Notes under the pieces: model-generated
Databases searched by the model: none
Told to the model about the DNA's origin: nothing
What the model saw: the letters and a program-made list of their open reading frames with translations, nothing else
Shown here: positions 12,452-24,620 of the stretch, in pieces
How positions within the stretch are numbered: the first letter of the stretch is position 1
Layout of the letters: every line of letters starts with the position of its first letter
DNA from: Datnioides undecimradiatus
Lineage: Eukaryota; Chordata; Actinopteri; Lobotiformes; Datnioididae
NCBI GenBank assembly: GCA_008933995.1
Contig: WARS01000054.1
Span: 2,905,001 to 2,969,000 of the forward strand
Reading direction: 5' to 3'
Length of the DNA: 64,000 nt
Program-made: the position numbers and the translations under genes

Positions 12452-15400
12452 TCATGCGCACTTGGCAGTTGGCAGACAGAAGGCCATAGTGGGTGGAGGA
12501 ACCAGGATGTCAGTGAAGATGGGCCGGTATCCTGCAGGCAGAGGGGGGGCGGTTTGCTCCAGCAGGTCCAGTACAGCCCCTCTGATGTCCCGGGACACAT
12601 CACCACGGATGTCCAGCAGTACAGACACATGCTCCTCACTGAGGGAACAGAAAAACATGGTTTTTATGAACGACACTGTTGGGATTGAGTCATTTTACAA
12701 CTACACTGCTGCTACAGGAGGGCAGACTACCTGATGTCAGGGTATTTGGCTGCAAGTCCAGAAACCTCCAGAGTGAGCATGCCAGGGTCTTTCAGTCTGA
12801 TGAAGTCAGCCAGGACGGGTAACAAAGCCAGAGGATTCACCTCAGGCACTGACCCCTCCCCCTCCTACAGACACATGATGATAACTGATTTGACTTTGAA
12901 TGGTGTCCATACATTAGACTAAAAACATTGTTGTTTTACATTTTTCATGGCAATCAGTGTTCAATCTGTGGAACGTCATGATACTGTAAAGTGTTGAAGT
13001 GCATTCATGAACTGTTCTGTAGCACGGTAGCAAGCGTCACATTCTCCTCACCAGGCCGTGGAAGACTTCTCTCAGCTGCTGGTCGTCCTGGACCACCTGC
13101 TGGCCGAGCTGCCTCCTCTCCTCTGCGCTGCGGCACACCAGCCTCTTCTGCATCAGGGCCCGGACGTACTCCACCACCATCAGCCACTGGGCCTCCTCCT
13201 GCAGACGCTGTGGACACAAGAGTAAGATCCAGCAGCAGGTAAACATAAAGACAGAGGGCAATGAAACGAGCCAAGCACTTTTAGTGTAGATGTGCCACTG
13301 CACCAACTGAGAGTTTGACACAGGTTTCATTAGAGAGTCTACATGGCAAGCTTTATTATGTCACTTTTTTCCAAATTAATGAAATAGTAAATTGCTCAGA
13401 TTGAGGGAATGATGCAGAAAAATACTAATTAAATAATAACCTGTGTCATTTTCCTTTAAAATTATTAATGTTAAGTACTACAAAGGATATTTGGCTTAAA
13501 TTCAGAAGGATGGAAATCAGATTGAACACAAATGTTATACTTCTATCCAGCAGGATAACTAAACTGCCATCTGCACAGCAGGGACAGAAACAGAGCGAAG
13601 CTGCGACCTGTCGGCAGGGTGGTCGGACACGGCTGTACAGCTCCAGGTGATGCTCCAGGACGTGGCAGAGTTTGGGGGTGGGGTCTCCCTGGACCAGCCA
13701 GGGTCGCGTCAGCAGTCCGGGGAGGAAGGGCTGAAGGTCCAGCAGGAGCTGATCCATCACCAGGCGACACGCCCGTCTTACCGCCCGGTCCAGAGCTGCC
13801 AGGGGGTTGGGAGGAGTCCGAGAGAACTGCCCGGCTGACCGAGACGACTGCTGCTGCTGCAGGCTCTCTGTGGACTTTCTGCATCAACCGCAGAGACACA
13901 GCGGATTTGAATCAGGCCTCTGTTTTTCTATGAACTTTTATTTTGCTAATTGTGATTTGTTGTCATCGTCATATCCGTGTGATTATCTGTGATGGGAAGA
14001 TCAGTAGCTAATTAATCAGATCAGGCAGGTTATTGCAGCTGGTGTGTAGGAGGAGCTGTCTGTGCTTCACTTGTATGCACTTTGCTGAGAACTAACTGAT
14101 TTGACTCTTTCAGGGTGTTCTGCTATTACATAATGAATATCTGACTCTTGATAAGTGCATTTCTACGCTAAGTCTCCACTAACAATTAAATGTGCACGCT
14201 GACAGCAACGTCTTTTCGTCTGTGAGAGGCACAGTCTGTGTGTAGATGAGCATGGCATGGCAGTGTACCAGAACAGAGCACATCTGGGGTTTCTGTGGTC
14301 AGCCTCTGGTGATGAAAAGCTTGTGTCCAACCGTCTCCAAGACAATAAATGAATCCTCTTTTTCCAGATCTGCTATTTACAGCATGAACTGACTCTCTGA
14401 GCAGAAGCACAGTCGCCACAAAAAACATGCCCACAATGCTTTAGATGCTCGCCGACATGATTTCAACCTGAGTCTGTCTGAATCTTTGATGTTTCCAGAA
14501 GCAGTCCAGACATTTAAAGCTTTATCTGCGGTCATTCACCAGCACTCTGCCATTATCTCACTTGAGGATGATGCAGTTGCTGATGGAGGCCAGCAGATAG
14601 TGGAGGTAGAACTTGTTCTTGTTGTTGCTTGGATCCCTGCGATGCTCCTTCCCAAATTCCACTAGAGCTTCTCGAAACCTGTGACGTGAAGGAACACGGG
14701 TGATGTTAGGGGCTGTTTGATACGTCTGGGAAGACACGGCAGCTAGCATGACCTCATACCTGTTCAGGAGGTTCTCCATCTCATAGAGTCCCATCTGTAT
14801 GGTCTGATCTCGTAGGGAGTCTCCGATCATCAGAGCCACCCGGGCATTCTCCTCTAGCATCTACCACAGTCCCACAGACACACAACACAACAGGTGCACA
14901 CAACATACACAGTATAATATGACACATCTCTGATGTACCGTGTGTGTTGCTGTACCCACTGTGTATTTGTATGGCATGTTTACCTGTGTGATGATCGTGG
15001 GCAGGCTGGTTTGGTAGAAACCCTCGTGGTCTGTATCTGGCTCCTGGTCTCTCTGCCAGTCCTGCAGCTCCACCTGCAGGGCTTTGTGCATCCACTCGGA
15101 CACACTCTTCTATAGCAGCATCAACAGTGACACACACAGTGAATGTTCTCAGTATGTGTTGTAATGAACTTTCAGACTGTATAATGTCTTTTTAACTCAG
15201 TTTCTAGACCTGTGCTAAACGATGTATGTGTTCTGTTTTCAAAGACTTCTTTTCACCAGGATACAGGTTACGGTCTGTGTGCCTGGGAGACAAAGTTTGT
15301 GGTTGACTCACCCGAACACTCTGCACGTATTTGCTCTGCAGCCACTCCAGCCCCTCCGCGGAGATGAGAGGTCCTAGATCTTCCCTCTCCATCTCAGTCA

Positions 15401-18400
15401 CCAGCTCTGGGTGACCCATCATGTCTGGGCTGCCAAATCGAGACCGTCAGACTCTGAGCTTTTGGTGGTTAACATTGTCCAACATGGGCCTCCATTAACA
15501 AGCAGTTCAAACTGACAATATCCTTGGTTGCACAAAGCAGTTGGAGAACCTGCGCAGGTGGTGGGCCTCACCTGTTGTAGATGTGTAGCACCCAGTTGAG
15601 CACAGCAAAGATTTCACCACTCTCCAGGTCCCAGCTGCTAACCTAGGCCATAAGTATCACTTACATGTGTATAATGAAATCACCAGTTTGACAATAGGTC
15701 AGACAGACTTGTCTTTATAGCGAGAAGCTAAATGTCTTTCACATCACTGACCTGTGCCAGGTGAGCGTGTAAACAGTGGTGGCTGGCCCTCAGGTAGGCT
15801 CCTGTTAGCTGGTAGTGTGACGGGACACAGTGCTCCAGCAGGTGGCGTACGGTGGCCAGGTCAGCCATGATGGCGTGCTGGAGAGCAGAGAGGTGGCCTG
15901 CCAGACCTGGTCCCCGTGTGTGCAGGTAGGAAACGCTGCGAAAGCGAGCGGACACCGCCTCCTCAAGTACCTGGAGGACACTGAATGTGAGAGAGGGCCC
16001 GGTGCAACACAAGTAACAAAGGAGATACTTGGTAAAAGGTGGCGTCAGCCAGAGATGACCTGGAAGAAGCACGCTCTCCAGCAGCGAGGTCGACCCGGGG
16101 GCAGGGGTCTGGAGTTGCCTCTGGCCCCACCTCGCTCCTCCAGGAAAGCTTGGTCCAGGGCCTCCTCCCTCTCCACTATCCTCACCGCTGACACAAATGG
16201 TGTGGGGTTTTGTCGGGCCAGAGCCAGGGCGCTGCTCACCACTGCCCACAGCTCCTTACCTGAGGTGAAGAGATCATCAGGAAACACTCCAAACACCTTC
16301 TGCAGCTGCTGAACATAGTGAGGCATTTAGCAGCTACAGATATAACAGAGGCATTCACCAGAGGAGACATCTGATGGATGTAAAGGCAGAAACATGTTTG
16401 CAACTCAAACAACTAAACGAGGTGATGAAAGGAGTCTGAACCTGATCTAAGGATTTGATTTGACTGAGAGGACCGAACACTGACAGAGAGATAACTGTCC
16501 CAGCAATAATCAAAATGAAAACAACAACTTAGAAGCTCCACCTGTCACATCCAGTGATCATGTGACATCATTCATCACAATGATTTAACAATAATATCTT
16601 TCTAGTTGTTATTCCTCCGTTTTATACTGAAATGAAAGTATTGTTGCTCTGTATACATTAAGCAAACTACACACACTTGTTTTATCTATTTAAATGTTCA
16701 TAATAAACAGCCATACATGCACATACTTATTAGTAATAAGTCGAAAATAGGCAGAAGTGGGATCAGTGCATGTGTGAGAGAACAAACCCGATCAAACATT
16801 CATTTCCAGTTTGTACTACTTTAGAGTTTTTGGTGCTTGAAGCTGTGCAGACACTGAATGACTACAGCAGCTATATATGCTCTGTTTGCTTTTAACTCTT
16901 GATGTGAATAAACTGTGAAGCCGTCCACCCTCATGTCTAGAAGATCTCCTCACCGAGGGCGTCCACCAGCCGCCTGACACCGGAGAAGTATTTGGCCACC
17001 AGCTCCTGGTCGTCTGTGCTGAGTGCACTTCCTGCCGTCCCGGCAGCCCCATGGAGCTGCCACAGGATGTCATCCTGCCACTGCTCCAGATCCATCAGCC
17101 GGGCGTGGGCCTCCAGGAGCCGCCGGGACTCCACCAGACGCTCAGTCTCCAAAACCATACTTCGCACTGCAGAGGATAGAGAGGGGAGGAGGGAGGGGGA
17201 CTTTAATTCCTCAAACTGCCAACAGTTTATGCAATTAACTCTTGCTGTCACTTGGGGCTGAGGACTCAAGTTACACATTTTAGTTTCCAGCAAAAAAGGT
17301 CTACATCATACCATGAACTAGCTGAGGAGATGAAAATGCCTGTGTTGTTCTTACACTGATACCACTGCTTATAATCAGGACCAGCAGGAGTGCAGGAGGT
17401 CAGAGTAACAGACTGTGTCTCATAGATGCTGGAACATTTAGTTCCATTACAGAGCAGCGTTTTAGACCAGGACCTGGAGTCAGACTGGGCTGTTAGTCTA
17501 CTTCCTCACTTCATTATCAAGAGCAGCAGGATTTCTGATCAGTCGCTACACAGTTACTGTTACTCTTACTGGCGTAAAGTCGTGGCAGGTTGCTGACAGC
17601 AGCGAGCAGCTGGCAGTGGTTGACTGACACTTCTCTGAGCCTCTCCAGTGACCTCCCTCCCTCTGTGTTTCGATTGGACTCCAGTCCTGCTTTCTTCAGA
17701 GCGTGCGACACCTCCCTCAGCTCGGCCCGGGCCTCCCTGAGCTGCTCCAGACCCCAGCCCACCCCCTCCAGGTACGACTGGACCATGGACTGGAGGGAAA
17801 GCAGCAGCAACATGCAGCATGATTCCCACTGATAGCTAATAGCAACAATTTCCTTTCCTTAAGTACACAGCTGCAACCATTTAGAGAGCACTCCGTAAAC
17901 TGGGGTCACATGCAGGTTGTGTATGCATGTGCGCCTGTGATATCACCTTGAGTCTGGTGTGAATGGACGCCGTCCTCTGGCTCTCTCTCTTCCTGTACTG
18001 GCTCAGGCGCTCCAGATGCTCAGGTCGACAGAAAACCCCTGACGCCCACTTCAGAGCAGCACCTCGAGCCAAACACTCAGCCCTCTCCACCTCTGGCCAT
18101 ACCTCCACCACTGGCATCGTGTCTGACAGAAGATTAGACAGAACACGGGGGAGGAATAAAGATGCTGAGTTTATTGTTTGAGAAAAGTTTCTAGCAGCGC
18201 TCCTGCAGATGTTAGACAGGATGTACAAAACCAGAAAACTGCAGTTGTGGAAGGGAAAGCTGGTGAATTACCTTGAGAGTCTCGACATTGTTTGGATCTG
18301 AAAACTACAGGTGTGAAAAAGAAAACAATGCTGCATCAGTGCTGGGGAAGCTCAGCTCACCTCAGCTCAAGAGTTTACTACAGGGAAACGCTCAATCATA

Positions 18401-20355
18401 TTTGATCAAGATCGGATAGGCCTGGTCCCGAGTGGAGTACAGTAAAATGTTGCCGTATTAAAAATGTCAAACTGTACAGACACAGGAAGAGGAAATAGAC
18501 TTTTACAACCAGAGAACATCGTTCCCTCTGATAGAAAACCTAATGGTTCAATTATCTTTCAAATGAGGCAGAACTCATTTAGCAGCGTCCTTATCTCTGT
18601 CTCTCACATTGTTAATGTCTTCATAATCTGTTTCCCAACGTACACCCATATTTTGTTAAAATTCCCGGTATTGTCCCCCAGTGTCCACCCAGCCCTGCCA
18701 CGCGTTCACTGTTTACTGAGCTGCTAACCACATCAGCCATAAAAAGAGACAGTTTTGAGCATGCACCATAATGGAGAGGACCTTTTTATAGCAGACGGGG
18801 CAGAGAGAAGAGCGGCTCTGTTGTCGGTCGGGCAGTCAGGTGAGCAGGATGCCATTTCTCAGCTGTTAGTCAGCCAGACAGGCAGCTGTGCGGCTGTCGG
18901 AGTCACATGACAGCCCGTCCATTTGAATTCCACATCTTAATTGGTCTTAATTGAATAATGTACTGGTTGGTGACTCAGCAGAGAGTAATGTGCTGTGCTT
19001 GGTCAGCAGTCTTTCTGTGACTTTAGGGCTGAAGGTTTGGTGGATTGTGTTGAGATAATGGCATTCTAACAGTCACACAGCAGGGACGCGTCACTCTGAG
19101 TTCAGTGTCTGTCCTGGAGAGTATAGTTTTTCAGACTGTGTGTGTGTGTGTGTCTTTGTGTGATGATCTTTGGATGTCTCAATTACACAAACAGGGCTGT
19201 CTCTGTCTCTGAGGAGGTCATGGGACACTCTGCTATCCTCAACCAAGACTAAATCTGAACTCTGAAACATCACCATCAGCAACTCTGCAAAACAATAAAC
19301 CACAGGGCTCACATTCAGGAAAGTGATGAGGCTCGTGTGTGAGCTGCTGCTGCTGCTGCTGCTGCACCAGCACCGTTAAAAACACGACTGCCCCGAGGAC
19401 AATGCAGCAGTTACTCGCTCATGACCACGCTGTGCTCGTGCTTTAATGGTGTGTTGGTATGGAAACGAACAGGCTCACTGATCATGATGGTACATGGTGA
19501 GGAATTACTGTTGGCAACACAGCAAACAGACCCACTCCTGACAGTCTTCTGCAGCTAGTTTGTCCGTATTACCGTGTTTATAACAATCAGCTGGTCTCAG
19601 GGAACACAAGAGATGCTGCCAAGTTGCTAAGACTTTGTTTGACTCATACTAGGATATAAAGTTAGGGTATTTCAGCCTGTGCTGTGCCAGTTCTGATCAT
19701 TCTTTTGTTAAATTTGGACATTTTCTTTCCTAAAATTATGAAATAATGAAGCATGTTCGCATTCCGTCATTCCTATCAGGGTAGACATGTATTTCACTTC
19801 TTGACATTGGGGTGTTTTAGCCAGGTAAATGTAATTTAGGCTGCCCCTCTTGTGTGATTCACTTGGGCAGGTGTGAACACAGTATTCACACTCAGCTGTG
19901 GACCAAAACAACCGCACCAAGACCCTTTAGAGGAGGGGGTCTCGGTCCAGTCCCAAAACAAACTCTCTCGCTCTGTGTGACAGAAGCTGAACCACGAGGA
20001 AAGAGAAGTTCAGCAACTCATCGACCGATGGAGACCGGAGCAACATAACATGGCAATCTGTAATTCCATACCTAATTAGAAAGGGACAGTGTTGTGCCAC
20101 AGACCAAAACGTCAGCCTGAACCTGAAGGAGCCATTTTGAAAAGTTCATTCATTTGTTTTGCAGAGCAACAATGCAGCCGCGCACAGCTTTGTGTTGCCT
20201 CGGGCTATCTGAGAGGCTTTAGTAGGAGTGGGTGTTGGCATTTTAGGCAATGCTGTCAACAGGCAAACAGTGTGTGTCTGTGCATGTGTGTTCGGTGTGT
20301 GTGTCCTGTTACCTTCTGGTTTGTCACCACCATTCTTCTGGTCCCCTGCTGACAT
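12452..20355 (-). CDS. exoc3l1: Exocyst complex component 3-like 1 (Sec6 family)
   Basis: Fifteen coding exons join in phase to 783 codons plus stop (human about 746 aa): 20313-20355, 17947-18122, 17570-17789, 16954-17166, 16060-16259, 15752-15970, 15572-15642, 15312-15429, 14984-15109, 14760-14860, 14562-14678, 13608-13878, 13052-13207, 12731-12864, 12452-12638. Exon 1 encodes MSAGDQKNGGDKPE and splices in frame into DTMPVVEVWPEVERAE. This is followed by ARGAALKWASG and SMVQSYLEGV, close to human EXOC3L1. Later Sec6 landmarks are RLMDLEQWQDD, SAVRIVEREE, QMLEENARVALMI, EYVRALMQKRLVCRS and VSVLLDIRGDVSRD. Sec6-family proteins tether secretory vesicles to the plasma membrane; the L1 form is linked to regulated secretion. 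The match is closer to EXOC3L1 than to EXOC3 at the N-terminus. An ATG at 18117 could start a protein 16 residues shorter. Confidence 0.94.
18123..20312 (-). other. Intron 1 of exoc3l1
   Basis: A 2.2 kb intron containing a TG microsatellite (19137-19153) and a CTG trinucleotide run (19343-19365). No other exon was found. Confidence 0.6.
19343..19365 (+). repeat. (CTG)n trinucleotide repeat in exoc3l1 intron 1
   Basis: About seven uninterrupted CTG units (CAG on the exoc3l1 sense strand), in non-coding sequence. Confidence 0.85.
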
Positions 20356-20403
20356 TGAAGTTCGGATTTCAGCTGCCCGTCAACCCGGCGAGTCTCCTTT
20401 TCC
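20313..20403 (-). other. exoc3l1: First coding exon of exoc3l1 with part of its 5' UTR
   Basis: On the minus strand an acceptor-like CTCAG ends just above 20403 and a donor (GTAACA) begins below 20313. The ATG at 20355 opens 14 codons plus one base. That phase matches exactly the next exon, which begins two bases plus one codon before a second in-frame ATG. Whether 20403 is a true splice acceptor or just 5' UTR cannot be decided. Confidence 0.7.
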
Positions 20404-20462
20404 CTGAGGGCCGGCGCTGAGGGTGCCCAGGGTGCTGTGCTGGTAGAGGAGCGTGAGGAAAG

Positions 20463-20700
20463 ACAGAGATGAGACAGAGGAGAAGAAGAAGAGGGAGAAG
20501 AAAGGGTGGAGGAGAGAGGGCACATATCCATTCTACTGACGGCTTTCCTCTTTTCCCTCACACACACTCTCTCTCCCAGACACATCCTCTGCTGAGAGGC
20601 CGGCAGGAAAGGGAGGGAGCTGGGGGGAGGAGAGGGAAGAGAATAGTGCTGGAGGGGAGGAGGGAGGGTGAGGGGAGAAAGGGGCAGGGATAGGGAGGGT
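20463..20700. repeat. Purine-rich low-complexity tract upstream of exoc3l1
   Basis: The plus strand is strongly G/A biased in two blocks (20463-20520 and 20600-20700), separated by a C/T-rich block. A long open frame across it on the minus strand is a by-product of low complexity. It may overlap the exoc3l1 promoter. Confidence 0.6.
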
Positions 20701-20934
20701 ATAGGGTGATATGCTGCATTCAGGGGCATGATGGAATAAACATAATTAAGAAAGTTTTACCTCAGCTTTCTGATTACACAGCGTTCAGCCACAATCTGTT
20801 ACCAGGACAGAACTAATCTCAATGGTTACTGGGCTTCCATGTCAGTCAGATCAATCTCCATGACAACTGTGCTGTCAGGAGGATGAAAAAAAGGGAAACA
20901 ATCTCAGTTTTATTTTTGAAAGTTAGATTGGGAG

Positions 20935-21050
20935 ATGCACTGTAGCTTAGCTTGGCACAAAGACTGGAACCAATCAGCCTGGCTCTGTAGCCATGGTACA
21001 TAAAGTCTGCCTCCATCAGCTGTTTAGTTCACACAAGTGCAAAAATGACC
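20935..21050 (+). repeat. Interspersed repeat of the kind common in percomorph fish genomes
   Basis: The core 'gtagcttagcttggcacaaa' followed by 'gactggaa' and 'gcctggctctgt' resembles a very common spiny-rayed-fish repeat (TTAGCTTAGCACAAAGACTGGAA type). The family name cannot be confirmed without a library search. A second fragment, likely from the same family, is at 49166-49240. Confidence 0.55.
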
Positions 21051-22377
21051 CACTTTACATGTTATTGTGTGGACAGTGAACCTGACTCATGGTGTCTTGA
21101 CAGTGGTGAATAATATGTGTTAAATTAAAACTGTTTTTTTTATTATTTTTTAAAATGTATTATTATTTTATATCATTATTATTTTGTTTCTACAAGACAT
21201 TAAAAGCAGCAAAGGATGGAGCAAAGCAGGGAAATGGCAATCCAGATGGTGGCGGTATGGGGGAGGGGTCGGGGGAGTCCGGGGGTAAGTGGACCTGGTG
21301 CGCCACAAAAGATCTCAGGAGAGAGAGAGAGAGTCTCCTGGACTCATAAAGGAAAACCAATTATACACAGTTACAGGAAGAAAGTATGTATAATGCATAA
21401 GTCATTAGCCTACAAGCCAGTGTAAAAGAAGGGGACACAGGAGTCAGAACTAATGGAAGTCCATAACTATCATTCTTTCACAGGAAGGCACTTTACAGGT
21501 GTCAGTTAATGTTAAAGCCAGACATGAGTGCTGACTGTCATAACTTCATTGTTGACTCACAAGCCGTCCTCTGGCAGCAGGTAGCTGAACAATGCAGCCT
21601 CATTGTTGACGCTGAAAACATAACGAGTTGAATTTTTCACTGAAACAGAAACAGACCGTGTGACTGACCCTCTCTGATCCCCTGCAGCTGTCTGACCAGC
21701 GCCAGCTACTACCACTGAGGGAAGTTTGTTTATTAAATCCTCTGACCTCGCCGCCCTGTTTACGCCTCCAAGCTTCCCGGACCTCTTCAAAACACAGCGA
21801 GAAGCGTGCCAAGTGGCCCCGTGGCTGGAGCCAGCACAAACATGCTTGGGACCATCATCCTTTAGTCCTGCGCTGTTTCCTCCTGCAGTTTTTAAAAAGT
21901 GTGCATGGGTGCTGTGTGAGGAGGCTTTGAATAACAAATAGAATCTGAACAAAGGAGAAAATTGTGAAAGAACTTGGAGAAAGGCTGCGCAGGTCGTGTC
22001 TCATATGGGCTGGGGAACGTTGGGGACTGGACACAAGTGGTTTGGGTGGACGTTGTGGCCCCCCACAGTTTGTTCCTTTGGATTCTCTCCCTGATCCAAT
22101 ACCATCCACATGACCTATGTCAAAATGATAAAGCGTAAAGAATTCAAGAGGATGAATACCATTTAAATTAGCTGATGTCGTGACAAGTGAAGATGAGTTG
22201 TGACGAGAACACTGACACTGTGAACTTGCACCTCTTGCAGATGTGGAACGCCAGCATCTATCTGAAGTCATGTTTCACAGCCACCCGGTGGCTGTAAGGC
22301 CTAAATTCCCCAGATAAAGGGTATCTCAGTCTCCTTGTTCTCCCAATAATCCAGATATTCAAAGTTCTTTTCAGGAA

Positions 22378-22392
22378 CCCCCCCCCCCCCCC
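22378..22392 (+). repeat. Homopolymer run of 15 C
   Basis: Fifteen consecutive C bases. The length is likely to vary between individuals and is prone to sequencing error. Confidence 0.9.
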
Positions 22393-24620
22393 ATACAGTC
22401 CCTTATTCTCTTCATTGTGGAAGAGATTTGACCACAGGATTAAAACAATGGACCGGGTGAGAATATCCACCCTGATATTGTATTCCGTTACCGTCATTCT
22501 GTCAAGGCTGTTACCTCATTGTTAGTCACACTAACAAGGCTGTCCACTTTAGTATCATCTTCTGTCTTTGCCACACAGGAACAGTTTCCTCCAGTGCCAT
22601 GTAAGGAACAGAGCGGAAGCTGTCGCACCAGGATGTTGTGCAGAATGTATTCCTGTCAGGGTGGGACCTCATCGCTAAGGACAACAAGGCCGCTGACCTG
22701 CTGTTCTTCAGTGTCGTCACACTGACAGCAAGGCTAACCCCTGAGTTGTTTCAGTCTGTGTTTGTGGCTGCTCAGTCATTGGCTCTGCTGTAGACCTGAC
22801 AACAATCCAAACTCCACTCACAGCCGTCCTGTGGGACGAGACCGCTGTTAAAAACACAGAAGAATGACAACAAGCTTGTGACGTTTGCACCTTTGGTCTG
22901 GCCTTTGTCTGCTGGAGGAGACATGTTTTCAAGCTTCCATTTGCACTGACCTGGTGTATTGAGCTTAAAACACCGTGTCAAAGCTGCTGGAGGTGACAAA
23001 CCCATAGTAACTCACAGTGCTGACCACCGCCCAGCACCCAGGGTACAAGAACACTGAAACAGAGCAGTGTTGCCACAGCTGTATGTCCTGAAAGCAGAAT
23101 CAAGTGCTCCCCTCCCCTTGTTGTTGTCATCACCTTGAGCTCTGTAACACCCAGCATGTGCCTCCACCCAGAGGAGCTTTGGGACGAACAGGAAGTCTAA
23201 TTCTAGACCACTTCCTGTATGACATTCCTGACCTGGGCTGCCTTCCTGCCAGACTCTCTCAGTTCACTGCTTCCACCAGTGAATGTAAAGGTATGGGAAA
23301 GGAGAGTGTTGAGATAAGGGGATGGGAAGTGTTTAAACCCATCACCCGTCTGATACATCTGTTTGATATGACCCTGTGCGCTGACTTAAAACTGTTTCTA
23401 CTGCAGAGAAACTCTAAATACCAACATAATCAAATATATTATTGCTGAGTCATTACATATGAATCATAATAGCTTTGTGTAGCAGCACTTGCAGGCAAAC
23501 CCCTGCACGGGTTGGTCATTAAAGCAGCTTTTGGAGCCATTTCAATCCATTTATTTTATTGTTACCTTCAATTAAGTGCATAGAATGAGAGTTCACATGA
23601 GCAACATTCATACAAAGTGACAGACTGAAAGATATGGAAAAGAACAGGACATCAGACAGAACAGACGACATTCACAGCAGCAGCATCACTACAGTCCCCT
23701 CACTGTCCCTCGCCGGTTCTCTCATCCACTCTATTACTGATACAACAGGGAGCTGAATGAGGAAATATGGTTTATGTATGTGCAGTAACACACAGCATGG
23801 ACTTCGGATTATCAGGCCACTGGGAAGGAAGTAAAACCCCAAAGCAGCACCAGTGACACTCACTGTTCAGACGGACGGACACAGCTGTTGGCTGCTTATT
23901 TCTTCTAAGTGGAAGGGCCAATCATCTGTTTGATCCGTGCAACAAAAACCTGCTCTAACGTCCTCAGAGAATGGATCCACTGGGCCCATAATCAAAAATG
24001 TATTAGTTCGCTGAACAGAACAGATTCCACACCTGACTAAGAAAAGCTCCCATTCCAACACTAGCTAGCATTCCTTCTATATTCCAAGAATTCATAGTGT
24101 TTCCTGCCTTTGAAATGCATCCTCACCCTAGTTTAGTTTAGTAGTTAAAGATTTCCTTCTCCTTCAATATTCATTAGTGTATCTATACAAATGTGTTTAT
24201 CCTTCCAGTTTAAATGATCCAAAAATACAATATGAATCTATATATGTGTGTAAATTATTTCAGAACATATAGACGCTACAAGAGAAGTTTCACCTCGGCA
24301 ACAGAAAGTGACTGAATTATATCGCCAACGAAGGCTAAAGCAGCTGATTGCCATAGAAAAACGAGTCCAAATAAAACCACGCTAAAGAAAAACTAAAAGG
24401 TTCAAATGGCAACTGTAAGTCAGCAAATAAAAATGAAAACCAACAGTTATGATTGGGTTCAGATTAAAAGAAATAAACTTCAGAAAATCCAGAAAAAAGA
24501 AAAAAACACCTCAACAATCTCCCAAAGATAACTCAACATGACATTTTGCTTTGCTGGTGAAACAGACCCTTTATAGAAGATCTGAGAGTAACAATCCAAA
24601 CCCTGATGTCAGACACGTGG

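Larger units (their letters stand above)
20404..24620. other. Intergenic region between exoc3l1 and the anillin-like gene
   Basis: No exon can be supported here. It contains a purine/pyrimidine-skewed tract (20463-20700), a percomorph-type repeat (20935-21050), an AT-rich stretch (21120-21200), a run of 15 C (22378-22392) and, at its right end, the anillin-gene 3' UTR. The short open frames match nothing I know. Confidence 0.5.

Noticed and set aside
16045-16326. ATG at 16326 as an internal start or exon beginning in exoc3l1
   Set aside because: The frame upstream of 16259 is intron; the acceptor at 16260-16262 joins in phase to the preceding exon (LVDALG|KELWAVV).
12452-20355. Assignment of the Sec6-family gene to EXOC3 instead of EXOC3L1
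   Set aside because: The N-terminal ERAE-LARGAALKWASG and SYLEGV motifs are those of EXOC3L1 and differ from EXOC3.
20256-20729. 157-codon minus-strand frame rich in Ser, Pro and Leu
   Set aside because: It arises from a purine/pyrimidine-biased tract. Only its downstream part overlaps the real exoc3l1 first exon, in a different frame.
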